Positions 31,447-44,303 of a DNA stretch of 64,000 nt are shown here, piece after piece; position 1 is the first letter of the stretch; each line of letters starts with the position of its first letter. This DNA comes from Pleurodeles waltl. Taxonomy: Eukaryota; Chordata; Amphibia; Caudata; Salamandridae. Under the pieces are notes generated by a model. The model searched no databases and was not told where the DNA came from. It saw only the letters and a program-made list of their open reading frames with translations. A program made the translations under genes and the position numbers. The stretch spans positions 537,310,313 through 537,374,312 of the forward strand of contig NC_090448.1 of NCBI RefSeq assembly GCF_031143425.1, given 5' to 3'.

Positions 31447-32784
31447 ATGTGACATTTCTTTGTTTCTGATGGTTCTAAATGTTAGGCAACATGTTTGTGC
31501 ATGACAGCATAAGCTGTGTATGCATCATGTCTGAGTCATTTGAGGACCGTATAAGCAATGTGTATAGTACCACAGATCTTTCAACCCACATCTGGCCTTG
31601 CCAAACTGTTGTCTGGAAGGCATATTATGACTCACTCTGCCCTTCAAGTTACCTCAAAAACCACAAACCACGTTGATGAGGGCAACATGATGTTCTGTCA
31701 AGCATGGAAGTGATGGAAATGTGAGTGACATGTAGGTTCTGTATACTCATCCTGCAGACATCAGGACTCCCAGTATGGGACATAGTGGCTATGCAACTGT
31801 GGCACTGTGCCCACTCCCTGTACACCAGCAGATCCTATCATGTGGCCTATATGAGACTCTAGTTGCAACACTTGCCCCGAATCTGTCAGTCTATTGACTA
31901 CATTGGGAATGGGTATGGAAGTAAATCCCAGAACGAGTCCATATGTGCATTTTGCATGTCTGTCAATGTGTGTCTTTGACTCATGACAGGCTCTTTACTC
32001 TCACAGCTCTCTTTTCATCTTCACAGAGGTCATATGTGTCCTGTACAGGCATATTGCACAATTGACAAACCCACCACAATTGACAAACCCACAGGGCAGA
32101 CAGTGTGTAAATTCCTGGGTGGCCAGGACATGTGACTCAGTAGCTTGGTTACATAGCAGAAACTTGACAAGGCATACCTTTGTATGTTGGATGCCATCTC
32201 TGTAGTTTAGACACATATCCCCAAAGGATTGTTCGGTGGTACAGGTACATACCACAGCAACTCCCTCTGAAGTGTCATGAGTCAGCATTTGGTAGGCCAC
32301 ATGTCCACACATGCACAAGGAAGACACTTTCTGTACCCACCATGCCAGCCCTTCATTGTCACTCAAGATTAAGGGTGAAGTCTGTACTATGGAAGCTGGT
32401 TGTAGGGGCTGTATGCAATGGGTCAATCATGTAGAGTGTAAATGTGTTGGTCCAGGCAGGCCCAAGGAGTTTACCCTTCAGAAGCCACATGTCTGTAGTG
32501 TTTCATTTTGGCTCACATCACAATATATGTTGCTGGAGCATGGGCTACCTGATGTGAGTAGGCTTGCTTAGTCATTGGAGGCCATGAGCAGGGTAGTGGG
32601 TTAGTCTGCAGATGTATGCAAAATTATGCAGTCATGTCCCTGTAATTATAGGCATATGTGCTTTACACTTGTGATGTGTTGACAAATTTAAAAAATTTTG
32701 CTTGGTGTTTCTGAAATGTGTGTGACAACCATTTTGGCAAAACTTGTGATTTTAATCACTGATTTGTCTCTTGTATCTGTACAG
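31447..32784. other. Intron 1 of the copy C SANT-like gene
   Basis: No gene or repeat was recognised. The equivalent intron in copy A is about 200 bp, so this one is greatly expanded. Confidence 0.45.
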
Positions 32785-33055
32785 GTAAACACTCATCAGA
32801 AGAAGAAGATATGTAGAGCCATCGCCCGGAAGGTGCGGACCTTAGTGATCCACAGCCAGCGGAGCACCCACTGTTGCAAGAGGTAGGAAGACCTGAGACG
32901 CTGGGCCCGGAAGATCTCAGCAGTCCAGCTGGGGCTGTCCTCCCAATGTGGGCGGGTACACATCAGACCATGACCCCCCCCTTAATGGCCCGCATTCTGG
33001 CAGCGGTATACCCGGACCTTGAAAGGGATTTGATGGGAACACAGCAGCCACATAG
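32785..33055 (+). pseudogene. Harbinger copy C SANT-like gene, exon 2 (271 nt, broken)
   Basis: It lies between a TCTGTACAG acceptor and a CATAG/GTGAA donor and is exactly as long as in copy A. It encodes VNTHQKKKICRAIARKVRTL and THCCKR, then a stop where copy A has tryptophan (TGG to TAG). Later MARILAAVYPDLERDL aligns with MSRILAVAYPELDGRV, in another frame. Confidence 0.82.
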
Positions 33056-34947
33056 GTGAATATAGGGCATATTCCTGCCTGTCCCATTACAAAGTTGATG
33101 TGTTAGGTTCTGACATCTTGCCCTGACGATTAGAGATCAGCCATGTGTGGCACAGTAGATAAGTAACTGTTTGTGTAGATATGTAATGTGGTGCATACTG
33201 ATATGCCTTGTCTATTGGCCTAGGATACAACTGTGTACAATCCACAAACAATTTGCTCTCCATAGACAACACATGGATGTGTACATTAATCAATCAAGTA
33301 ATGTGTGCTGCAGTAGCAGGTGTAAATTCTACGCTACAGACCGCTACTCCTCAGTCTTACAGGCCAAAGAGAAAGACGTGATGAATCACTGTCCTTAGCC
33401 ATATGTCTGCTCAAATGAGGAAATTGGAATCTGTCCTCCCCAGGGGACACTTGTCTTCAGTGTGTGACGAGTGCTGGTGCCTCACTACTGTCTGTAATGT
33501 GAAGATGGCCATCAAACATGTGAGAGAACATACATTGTTCTTTGGGTCAGCTACAGACCAATATCTTCTCTTGGTAAGTGGGGAATGTCCATTGACATGA
33601 TTTATGTGCTATCACTGTTGCCAACATTCCTTGGCCAACATGTTAGCATGTGTCCCTTTCTCTTTTGACAAAATATGTACACTGTGGTTTCATGCAGGGT
33701 CTACCTGTGTTAATGTGATCATTTCTGTATTCCCTCAAATATATGTGCATGACCACCTGTGTTTCAAATAGGACATTTGCAATAGGGCTACATTTCATGT
33801 GGTGCCAGACAGGAGCATGTCACCATTGATTGTTGGCTCACACATACCCTCACCCTTCATAGCATGGCATTTGGCACACACAACTGCAATTGCAATGAGA
33901 GACATGTCAGGTAAGACTAGAGTTATTACACACTGTCATTTCCATCCCATTGATGTGGCATCATGTGGAAAAGTGTACTTCACATGTATAATGGGGAAGG
34001 TTTGTTACCTGTCAGTTGGCATGCACCATGGAGTGACTTGCAGTTATGATGAACTCATATGTGTTGAGTACAGCCATTCATCCACAGACATCTGGGTTTG
34101 CAGGACTGAAATGGAGACAGTGATGTAGCTTCCCATTGGACAACATGTTGAGGATCTTCTACAAGTACTTGTAAATCTCTGGGCCTCTCCAAAATGCAAA
34201 GGACTAATGGTGTCTACTAATGCAATCAGAGTATGCCATTGTAAGGGGTGCCAGACATTAGTGGTGCTTTTCCCAGGGCTTGCAGATTCATTGTGTTGTG
34301 GATTTTAGGGACATATGTCCCTGACAATTTGCACATTTTGTCTATATTGTACATTTCCATGCCAAATGGGTAGCATATCTGAGCAACATTAGTACTACCT
34401 TCATGACTCCATTAGGACAAATTACACATGGTGGACTGTGCATTGTTGATATGTTCCAGTTTGACATGAGTATTTCCATGTCACCTTCTCCAGGCTACTG
34501 TACTGCTGTCAGCAACATAGAAGGTTTTAGGAGCATCATTTCTTACTGTCGGGTTATTGTGTATGTGACAAATAGATGTCTGCATGACCTTGTGTGGGAT
34601 CTTTGGGAATAAACTTGGCATTGGCCTACTATTGTGTGACAACAGGTAACTGAGGTATGCTCCATGAGGCAAAGCATTGAAGGTGATGTGGTCTCCAACT
34701 TGTTCATTTCATACAGTGATTGCACAACTTCAGCAATGCAACTGCAGTTGTCTGACATCCTGATGTTCTTGTGGGCAACTATTGACAGTTCAGATGGCAT
34801 GCATGCATATGGTATGATACATATAGGAGGCACTTTGATGTAGTTTGTGGCTGGGGCCTACTTGACTTCATGGTACTGTTTGATGATCACAGCTGTTCAA
34901 GTGTGATCAGGAACATGTGGTGACCCTTTTCCTCTTTGTATTTGCAG
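33056..34947. other. Intron 2 of the copy C SANT-like gene
   Basis: No gene or repeat was recognised. Intron 2 of copy A is about 390 bp. Confidence 0.45.
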
Positions 34948-36454
34948 TATCAACCCAGACAAGTGAGGGAGAGAGGGCACAACCAAGTGGGGAAGCATCT
35001 GGCCACGGTACCTCGAGTCATGACACCAACAACATGAAGGGACCTGGTGGCCCGGAGGGTGAGGGGAGTGCCACGGAGGAGACAGGATCAACATCGTCAT
35101 CATCAGATTCTTCCTCCAGCAGCCACTCCCTAGTGGTGGTGGATCCATCAGGACCTGCTCCTGTACCATCTTTGTCTGCCACCCCCAGTTCTATCGCCAC
35201 CCTCCCTATTGCTCCCTACCCAGTTGGCTGTGCCTGCTCACCACAGGTGACATCTCCTTTGCCGCAGGCACCTCACCCACAGCCCCTGTTACCCCTGCTG
35301 CCCTGAGTAAGGAGGCTACTAACCTCAGAGAAGTATCTCTGCCATTGTGAAAGCCATCCAGGGGTTGGCCAGTTAACTTCGGCAGACCAATGCTTTCCTG
35401 GAAGGCACTCATAGTACAATGTCTGGCCTAAAGAGATCTATTCAGGCTCAGTCCTCCTCACTGACGGCATTCAGTCACCCCCCATATTCCTCCCTGTCCA
35501 CCTCCTCATCCTAATCCAAATCTCCTACTCCCCTACCTGTCCCAAGCACACAGCCACATCCACATGATCAACACACACAAGCAGCACACAACGACATAAA
35601 CACCACAAGACACACTGCATGCAGGCACTCAACATACACCCACAAACACATCAGCCATCATTTCACCAGACGCCACTACCACCCTACTGACCCACACACC
35701 ACATCCAGCATACCCACAGATACCACCTCAACAGCCAGTGACACATGCACCATACCTAGACACCAACACAACACAGACACATCCACCATACCCACACAAA
35801 CCACACCCACAGACACATCCAGCATACTCGCAGCCACCACCCCAAAAGACACACAAACATCCACCACATCCAACTTACCTGCAGACACCACCCCAACAGA
35901 CACACAAGCATCCTCCAATTCCAGCATACCCGCAGACACCACCTCAACAGACACACAAACATCAACCACATTCAGCACACCCACAGACACCACCCCAACA
36001 GACACACACACATCCACCACACCCACATCACCCATCACCTCCACTTCCCAGCCACCCAAGACACTCAAACACCCACACTCACACATGCAACAGACGCCAC
36101 CCAAACAGAAGCATACCTCACACATGCAGACATTCAAAGCATCTATACCCACACACAACCACCCCCTCAACCTCCAAATCCCTGACCCCTTCTGCAGACT
36201 GTCCCTGTTTTCCCAAGGAGAGTTTCCTTTTTGAGCTTGCCCTTTCTCCTGTTCCCTCCACCCTCCCTCCCAAACCCAAGAGGCCCTCACCATCCTACCT
36301 GCCCCCTGCAAGCATCCATACCCCTCCTCCACAAGAAGACCCCCCCTCCGAACCCACCCATCCCAAATCCAACCCCACCCCACCCAAGGATGATCCCTGT
36401 GGTGGCCTACCTGCTCACTTGATGCCCCTTCCTGTGGATGTCCCCTGGCAGTGA
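34948..36454 (+). pseudogene. Harbinger copy C SANT-like gene, exon 3 (low-complexity tail)
   Basis: It starts after a TTTGTATTTGCAG acceptor. An acidic Ser-rich stretch (TEETGSTSSSSDSSSSSHS) is followed by a coiled-coil remnant ending QTNAFLEGTHS, matching SNAYLEGIHS of copy A, then a Thr/Pro/Asp-rich array. At 35881, 35932 and 35983 a 51-bp unit (17 residues, ADTTPTDTQ-like) repeats exactly. PKESFLFELALSP at about 36215-36255 aligns with the PKKL motif. The last frame ends with TGA at 36454, with AATAAA 85 bp later. Several stops interrupt the exon. Confidence 0.68.
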
Positions 36455-36538
36455 TTGGAGTGAAGTGTGGGCACTGTAATGTGAATGGACATTTTAATTG
36501 AACTAGCCAATCACCTTTGCTCTAATGAATTTTGAGAA

Positions 36539-36544
36539 AATAAA
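36539..36544 (+). terminator. Poly(A) signal of the copy C SANT-like gene
   Basis: AATAAA stands about 85 bp after the last stop codon. Confidence 0.6.
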
Positions 36545-37733
36545 GCCAAATTATTTTTTGGGTACACGTTTGTCCTGCAATTCCTTTTCTACGTTTATGT
36601 TGGTCCTGATTAACTTGTGTTGCATGCCTACAGTTGTATGTGTTTCAGCCTGATTGCTGATCCATTTGCTGTTGTTTACAATATCTGACTTTGTGGGTAG
36701 TGCTGGTGTCACCCAAGACAAAGGTGGATGTTGACTGTATGGATATGTGTGTGTTAATCCAAATGGGGTGTCATAGCATTGTGTTATGTTTGGTATGGTA
36801 AGCATGTCATCTTGTGAGGTCCAATGTCAGCATGAATGGTGTCAGACTTGTCCCCCTGATATGGATCATTTGTCTCATGTGTGGAAGCTGGAGTTTTGTT
36901 TGTCCACACATGGAGGGTGTTCAATTGTGCTAGCTTACTTTGAATTTGACTGAGCATGTGTCCATGTTGATGTGTGTACCTTGCTGCTACTTCATCTAGA
37001 TGCATGGCCCATGCTATTGCTGTAGTATTTGCTTTCTTGACTTTCATTTCCACATTATGCAGATAAGCATGTTGCTCGGCTCGACTATTGTTTGTCCCCG
37101 AGAGACATGAAGGCCCAGTTCCTTTACAAATGTTGTTTTAGGGGCATGTGCAAAGTGCACTGTGTCCCAGGGCAGCATCCTTCCATGAGTGCTCCTAATC
37201 CCCCCATCCCTATTGTGCAGGTATTATTTGCACAGTGAGCTTTAGGTCTTTTGTCTCTCAAACTATTGTAAATCCCATTGTCCTGCCTTTGTGTTGCAGT
37301 GTGGGTGATGTGTGGGCCCATTGCAGGGCTGTTTCATGGGAGGGATGTTTGTGTTCTGTGACACATCCTTACATATGTGTGTTCAATCTGACGACAGTCC
37401 ATGGCATGTGTGCAATGTGAGGATATCAGTTGAATTGTTAGATGTGATGTTGCTGTGGTGTTGCAGTTGTACAACACAATGTTATGTACACGTCACTGTA
37501 CGTGTGCCTGAGATGGTCAGACTTGTGTTTTTGTGGAGTGTTGCGGTGTAGCGTCTGTGACCTGCCCAAAGGGGGCGTTTTGACGCAGTGAATGTATCAT
37601 TTTGTGAATGACTGCAACTGTGGACACAATGACATGTGTACTTGGTGCCCGCAGCGTGAACCCCATATCATGTAGATGACAGCACGATGGCCTGTTGTTG
37701 AGCTTACTGACACAGATAGATGTGTGTGCTTAC
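36545..37733. other. Copy C spacer between the SANT-like gene and transposase exon 1
   Basis: No gene was recognised. It is part of the predicted long transposase intron. Confidence 0.45.
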
Positions 37734-37813
37734 CGTCAGTTGTGTCCACAGTGGCGTGGATTTTGGGCATCTTTAATGACCAGCAGCGTCAGGACGTGTG
37801 TGATGGGCTCCAT
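37734..37813 (-). pseudogene. Harbinger copy C transposase, exon 1 (80 nt, broken)
   Basis: ATG at 37813 gives MEPITHVLTLLVIKD and a stop just before ACG/GTAAGC. The length is one codon shorter than in copies A and B, and the ATG lies about 331 bp inside the terminus. The two leftover bases at the donor match the phase of the acceptor at 29977, so the predicted intron spans about 7.8 kb and contains the whole SANT-like gene. Confidence 0.75.
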
Positions 37814-38144
37814 TGTGGCACAGGACGTGTAACGCTGCCTGCGGGTGAGTTGCTCCCTTTATACTCTCTGTGTCCACCTGCTGATATGTGGTGGTTGGAC
37901 TACTATGGTCACATTGGTGGTGTGCACCTTCATAATGTGTCCGGCGGAAACACTGTCTCAGTCTGCCTGTTTGACCTGCCTTGTCACCACAGTGGTCTGT
38001 GGTGCCTGGCGGTGCCATCGGGACCGTGGCTGTCTTTGCTCTCTGCGACCATCAACATCGTAATACAGTGGTCCGACCGCCTAAACAATGGCAATCGGAC
38101 CGCCGCCATAGCCGTGCACGGACCGCCAAACTCGTAATCAGGCC

Positions 38145-39002
38145 ATTAGTGTTTCATAAAAATATTTTTCTTACTTAAAATTTCTCTCATTTAAAACAAA
38201 TAACTGCATTTTTCACTTATAAATATGGCACAGTGTCTACTGGCCACTGGGAGCAAGAGGCAATCTGTTTGTTAATGCACTATTTTGAAAAGGGAGAAAA
38301 TTAAAATAAATATCTAAAGTATTCATTAAGGTAACTGTTCATGTTAATTTTCTCCCATTTAAAAGCATTCAGAGACATCATTGTCTTCTCACACGCCAAT
38401 ACTGAGTTCACAAGAACATTTTTTAAGAGTTAAATACCTCAGTGCTTCAACTCCTCACCTCTGTGCTGCAGCCTGGGCAATAAATCTGACAATAACATTA
38501 TCAGGTCCTGCTATCTGCAACCTGATGATAATAATGTAAAATAAACACAGCCTTCCCTTAACTTGAAAAGGAAAATATGACTCTGTGCTTATTTAACAAT
38601 GAATGCAAAGCTGTGAGCTACTCTGAAAGTGTCTAAGAGCTACTGATAGCTCATGATCGACTGGTTGGAGGCACCTGGCTTAGGTACTGTGATTCAGGCA
38701 CTATATTTTGGTAAAAAAATCAATTTGAAATCTCCAAAGTTATTTTATTTTTTTCCTAAAAAACAATTGCTATCAGTCCAATACTGTGTGTTTTTTACAC
38801 CACATGTATGTATGCTCACATTTTAATAATCCAGCAGGATTCTATAGGTTTTCAACACCGGAAAAATAGAATATTTGTGGCTGAATGACAAGGCACTATC
38901 ACACCCTGATCCAGGATGGTCCTTAGAAAGTGCTATGCCCATAGTTTTAATAGAAATTGATTTGTATCTGTGGTTCGCTTAAAAAAAAATCACAGTTGGC
39001 AC
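38145..39002. other. Unassigned DNA right of Harbinger copy C
   Basis: An AT-rich stretch with short adenine runs. No gene or repeat family was recognised with confidence. Confidence 0.5.
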
Positions 39003-39005
39003 AGA

Positions 39006-39176
39006 GGGCCTTATTACAACATAGACAGGGGGGTTTCCTCCATCACAAATGTGGCGGATATTCCGTCTGCCGTATTATGAGCCCATTATATTTAATGAGG
39101 ATGGCAATACAACGGATGGGATATCCGTCACATTTGTGATGGAGAAAACTCCTCTGTTAAGGTCGAAATAAGGCCC
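39006..39176. mobile_element. 171-bp fold-back MITE with AGA target duplication
   Basis: It starts GGGCCTTATTACAAC and ends with the inverse of GGGCCTTATTTCGAC; AGA flanks both sides (39003-39005 and 39177-39179). The two halves fold back on each other. The centre (GCCGTATTATGAG, CCCATTATAT) resembles the MITE at 1184-1375, so the two are related families. Confidence 0.83.
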
Positions 39177-39289
39177 AGAGTCTTTATCCCACCCACCTTC
39201 TATATAGAACTGGAGCTTGCTTCAAAGTCCACCCACATGCTCATCAGGATATGCAGGCCACACCCCAGCTCCCTTTGTGTCACTGTCTA

Positions 39290-40080
39290 GAGAAGATTCA
39301 CAAACAGCCCAACTGTCAAACTGACCCAGACAGGCAATCCACAAACAGACAGAGTCACAGAATGGTTTAAGCAAGAAAATGCCTACTTTCTAAAAGTGGC
39401 ATTTTCAAACTAACTATCTAAAAACCAACTTCACTAAAAATGTATTTTTGAATTGTGAGTTCAGAGACCCTAAACTCCACATTTCTATTTGCTCTCAAAG
39501 GGAATCTGCACTTTAAAGGTTTTTAAAGGCAGCTCCCATGTTAACCTATGAGAGATAAGCCTTGCAACAGTGAAGACTGAATTTAGTTTCACTGTTAGGA
39601 CATGTAACAGACATCAGTACATGTCCCACCTCTAACATACACTGCACCCTGCCCATGAGGCTACCTAGGGCCTACCTTAGGGGTGCCTTACATGTACAAA
39701 AAGGGAATGTTTAGGCCTGGCAAGTAGGTACACTTGCCAAGTCGAATTGGCAGTTTAAAACTGCACACACAGACTGCAGTGGCAGGTCTGAGCCATGTTT
39801 AAAGGGCTACTACTGTGGGTGCCACAACCAGTGCTGCAGGCCCATTAGTAGCATTGATTTACAGGCCCTGTGAACTTCTAGTGCACTTTACTAGGCACTT
39901 ACTAGTAAATCAAATATTCCAATCACGGATAAGCCAATTTACACTTATAATTTATACAGGGAACATGTACACTTTAGCACTGGTCAGCAGTGGTAAAGTG
40001 TCCAGAGCAAACAAAACAGCAAAACAGAGTCCAGCACACAGAAACAACCTGGGAAGCAGAGGCAAAAGGTTAGGGGAGAC
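39290..40080 (-). repeat. Dispersed repeat, family 1, inverted copy
   Basis: CTTTCTAAAAGTGGCATTTT at about 39388 is the inverse of the anchor in the copies at 12.6 and 61.7 kb. The rest is non-coding with short runs such as CCTACCTTAGGGGTGCC. Confidence 0.5.
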
Positions 40081-40950
40081 CACGTCAAGGATGCCAAGTC
40101 TAACAAGTCAAATTCACTATAACATATGGAAACAACTGCTTAATACTAGTGTATGGCCAAGAGATAGCATCAAAATGAACCACCAACTTCATTCCTAAAT
40201 CAACCACCAGGGCGGCCCCATGTTCATTTTGTATTTGTTTAAAACTTTCCAATAATACCGCCAAAGAGGCCGTGCCATCTATTGTCGAATATATATTAGC
40301 AAGCATAGTTCTGCATGAAGTACAATCTTTTATGAGTGATACTATCCCAAGAGGAATGAACGCATATAATCAAAATTCTATGTCTATTTTGAGGTGTTGT
40401 TTGAGGACAGGCCACTTCCAGATTTCATCTTGCTTTGTGGGTATTTTGCCCATGACTGAATGTATAGGCTGTGGATTACTTGCTTTTGAGAACTTGCCTG
40501 CAAAGCACCAGAGGCTGCAACATTAACCCAAGCATCTATAAACAATCACTAACTCATTGAGTATCTGTTGCAATTGAGCTTGATTTACGTTTCTAGCATC
40601 TGGTTATGGGGTATAAAGAGCCAGCGCTGGCCAGATAGCTCCTAAAAGGCTTAAAGGATCCATTTTTATTGGTATGTACTAAATGTGGTAACTCTCCTTC
40701 AAACCATATTGCACGTTCTTGGAAGCCTAAGGGAAGTTCTTATTTCTCATAGGCTACATAATGTGGTGGAATAAGAGTGGGCTCATTCGTTGTGAAATGT
40801 GCAGCGTCTTGATCTACTGGAACATGGATCACACTCAATCGTGAGGAAAATATTTCAAGAGGATTAGCTGGGCTCACTGTAACTATTGGAATTACTTCAT
40901 CCCCTGCCTCAGGGAAACCGCGCTCTGTAAGCTGCCATTTTAACACAGAT
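40081..40950 (-). pseudogene. Unrecognised minus-strand coding remnant
   Basis: Open pieces on the minus strand read in order at 40946-40740 (starting MLKWQLTERG) and 40306-40100 (starting MLANIYSTID), with a stop-broken stretch between. The composition looks protein-like and the pieces are in line, which suggests a decayed mobile-element gene, but I do not recognise the family. Confidence 0.35.
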
Positions 40951-41665
40951 TCAGAATAAAATTAAAAGTTTGATTAAATAGGGCTATTAGTTTAACAGTC
41001 AAACCCTTCAGAAGATGGGAGTTTCAATCTAAACTGAAGGAGAAGACCAATATCACAACAGGTGTCTCAACATTAGCAATAATTGGTACGTACATTTGTG
41101 GTCCTTAATTGTATTCAGACACCCAGCCCTATCTTTGGTGCCAAAATTTCCTTAAAAGCTAGGGATATAGAGGTTCAGGATAGTCTATGATTATAAAAGA
41201 CATCATACCATTGAGTTGTAAAATAAATATTAGATGCATTTTTCCAATTCAATGTAACTTGTTAGAGAGCAATTACAATCACAAAGTGCACTTCACTCCA
41301 CGAAGGGTAAGTAATTACATCAACTACCCATGAAAATTTCAGGGAGATCATGAGAGAAATAGCAATATGAACAATTAGGCTAATTTGCTTCCACACCTCT
41401 GTCCAGAATTTATGAAAAACAGGAAATGAGAAAAGCATATGTTATAGATACAAAAATACAGTCTTAGTTGTATCAGTTGCAAATGAGATTTTACCAATTT
41501 GAACCATATATCAAAATTGAAATGTAGTAGATTCGGAGACATTAAGAGACCTTAATCCGGAATTCATTCAACTGCAGAATTTAGTTTGTCAACCTTGAAA
41601 CTTTTGAGAGATTTCTATATGAGAGAGGCTTTTGGTGTCTGTTTTAGCATTTGAATTAGGTCACA
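40951..41665. other. Unassigned AT-rich DNA
   Basis: No gene or repeat was recognised. Confidence 0.5.
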
Positions 41666-43436
41666 TTTGAAAGGCCCTCCCCATCGTGATCCCCAGATGC
41701 AAGTTTTGAGAGCTGTGCACTATGTTTACTGATCTCATTTGGGAGGGGAAGGTAGGTAATGAGTGGGCCTTACAAAAGGTCCACACCCTGTTCAGGACAG
41801 GGGCTTTCACCTTTCAGGCATATTAACTAGTGGCCCAGTTGCAGTGGGACGATAGGTGGATAGACAACAGAACTCAGGATGGCCTATCGGAGGAGGGAGG
41901 CACCCCTTGCCATAGGTGACACACTGTTACTTGAGTCTAAACTGGCTAAGGCCGAACCTTGCAACCGGTTGCTAAATACAGCTGGGTATGGTGTTCACAG
42001 AAAGCAGGGGTGTCTGCCCCCTATTTCCCTGACTGCTCGTATGTTGGTTGTCCCACTTCTTCTGGGAAGATACTACTCATCTGTTGGGGGAGTGGGTGGC
42101 TCTCAGGATTCAAACAATTGGAGATTACTTTGTGTCTGAACTGTTGCGGGCCTTTGAGGACATGTAGGTGGTTTATGACCTGCCAGTGGGCCACTTTCTT
42201 TATTTAGGGGCACTCACTGTGCTGATCAGGCAGCGGTGGCACTGTGGACAGGAAGCGACAGCCATGCTACAAGGCTGCCATACCCTTTGTACAACATCGG
42301 TAGATACTGAGCCATTACAGGATTGTACACAGGGTTGCGGACAGACACATACGTTCCACTTCACAACCTTAGAGACGCATGGGCTGCTGATACTGACATC
42401 TCTATTACAGATGTGGACTGGGTTAAAATCTTTCTCTTTCTAGTAATGCACATTATAAATTGGTCAGTTTCTATTGTATTGACAGAGAATATCTCACTCC
42501 AGAGAGGATCAACAAATTTTACGCGGGCACTGCTCGCAGTGCCCCATGTGTGGCCTGGTGTGGGTGGTTTTGAGTTGCATCGTGTGAAGCTGCCTGCAAT
42601 CGGGGGAGTTTTGGGAGGCAGTGATGGCACTTGTAAACAAAATTACGGAGCGTAATTTGCCCATTTCCCCCTCAGCCTGTCTACTGGGGCTGTTCCAGAG
42701 ACCAGCTAAACGTAGGATTACTACTAAAGTTGTTGATCTCACCATAATTCTGGTGAAGCATCAAATCACACTAATTGGAAGAGTGCAAAGAGCCCAAAGT
42801 TCTCAAAGTGGAGGACGGACTTGTTAAAACAGGTGGATTATGAGAGCCCAATTCTACTTTGAGAAGCAAAGCAGAGGCATTGCCCTTTGAAAGTGTCTCA
42901 GGCCTGGGATACTTCGATGAAGCAGTTACCCTCTGAGGGGGCCCACTCAGAGGCTGCTTCCCAGGGAGCCAAGCTACCTTAGCGGTTCACTTTGCTGCGC
43001 CCCGTACCCCCTGTTTGGAGGTGGGACCCCCTCCCTGTCTCCTTTGGGACAAAGTTTGCTCCCCACGCTGGGACCCCTCCACTGCCTCCATTTTACTTCC
43101 TTTGCCTCGCCTTGCCTTTCTTGCAAGGAGGACCACCCATGATGCTGTTGTATAGGACTTGTGCTGTTTTTGGACCAAGATATGGGTGAGGGGTGTTGGG
43201 GTAGATGGGATTGTTTACTGGATGTGTTATTGTATGAGAGATTGATTCTTGGTTAGACAGGCCCAAGGACATTAGGTACTTCTGTCATTTGCCTGACCAC
43301 AATGTGCACAGGCTTTATTGTTATATATTAATAATGTGGCAACAATTCCTACACCTGGGTCAGAATGTACATTGTGCATTGGACCCTTGTCGAATGTGTC
43401 TCAAGAAAAATGTCAATAAAATATTTTGGGGAAAAA
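41666..43436 (+). mobile_element. L1-like retrotransposon, 3' end (ORF2 C-terminus)
   Basis: It is a 5'-truncated copy. Frames in order: a PIVIPRCKF-type segment, LIWEGKVGNEW (41738), AQLQWDDRWIDN (about 41830), a PVGHFLYLGAL segment (42180) and REYLTPERINKFYAG (about 42485), all placed as in the C-terminal half of L1 ORF2. Stops and frame changes are frequent. AATAAA at 43415-43420 followed by an A-rich end (to 43436) marks the 3' end. A CpG-poor pyrimidine stretch at 42990-43120 is the 3'UTR. Confidence 0.75.
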
Positions 43437-43599
43437 GTCACAACTTTTCAGTATTATCGCTCATACTTTTAATTACTTCTAAAACAACTGCTAAATGATC
43501 AGAATAATTATGGAAGTAACAATTTGAAAAAACAAAATTATATTGATATTAATATTATTTTACAGAGTGCATGATTGCCCAAAGGCGTCTTGGTGCTGG

Positions 43600-44100
43600 C
43601 GACTGACTACTTATTAAACAAGCATTTACAATGCAACGGGTCTCGCGTTTGCTCATGTTAGAGCTGATCGCGTTATAAACTCCTAACCCGACTTTTCACC
43701 TATCGGGCAAAAGTGCATTTATGTACACAACCCGAAAAGTGAAATTAACTATGTAAAGCGCTCGACTTCTGCCAAGCGAGATTGCGCTCATAACTTAGAG
43801 AAAAAGAAGTCCACGAGCCCGATGGAAAACAGCGAGCCCCGCATGTTTTCTGTACTTGGTCGCTGCGCTCGAGGAGGGCTACCCACCGGAAAAGGCATGA
43901 CGTATGCTTGCCTTCGACTAATGAAAGCAAGCAGATTTTATTAGGCAAGCCCACGAACCAATACAAAACACTGACGTGAAGTTGACAGGGCTCCGAGCCC
44001 TTTTCTAAATACAAAAGCGTCTTGCTGCGATACGCATGCGCGAGCGCACGCAACGCAGGCTCCACCCTAAAAAGGGCAGACTAATGAGGCAAAGAATACA
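43600..44100 (+). repeat. Dispersed repeat, family 2
   Basis: AACAAGCATTTACAATGCAA, GGGTCTCGCGTTTGCTC and what follows recur in inverted form around 60795-60840. The stretch is non-coding and has CpG-rich islands in AT-rich surroundings. The class is unknown; a short internal-promoter element is possible. Confidence 0.5.
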
Positions 44101-44303
44101 TAAACAGCCAGGATTCGAGCAGCTTTCTGAATCACGTAGATTGGACTAAGCTTTAAAGCGCCAAGGCAGCTTGTTCTACAATTATCAGGTGGAAGGGACA
44201 AAACGTCTACAATCCCAGGATGATTTGCTGATCTTCGGCATCACCACGGTTTTAGCAGCAGATGATCAAAGAGTTCTCCTGGGAATGTACAAGTGAAAAA
44301 TCT

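Larger units (their letters stand above)
24467..38144 (-). mobile_element. Harbinger copy C, large decayed three-gene element
   Basis: It spans about 13.7 kb. The right end on the minus strand reads GGCCTGATTACGAGTTTGGC; the left end at about 24467 aligns to it over 24 bases with about seven differences. The flanking triplets are ACT and ATT, a possible eroded duplication. The gene order is that of copy A inverted: Myb-like (plus, 25.0-27.5 kb), transposase main exon (minus, 29977-28867), SANT-like gene (plus, 30.7-36.5 kb) and small transposase exon (minus, 37813-37734). A 547-bp MITE sits inside it. Its proteins differ clearly from copy A, so it is an older or separate subfamily. Confidence 0.78.

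Noticed and set aside
35676..36383. A 235-codon minus-strand open frame rich in Val and Cys
   Set aside because: It is antisense to the Thr/Pro-rich 51-bp repeats of the copy C SANT-like tail.
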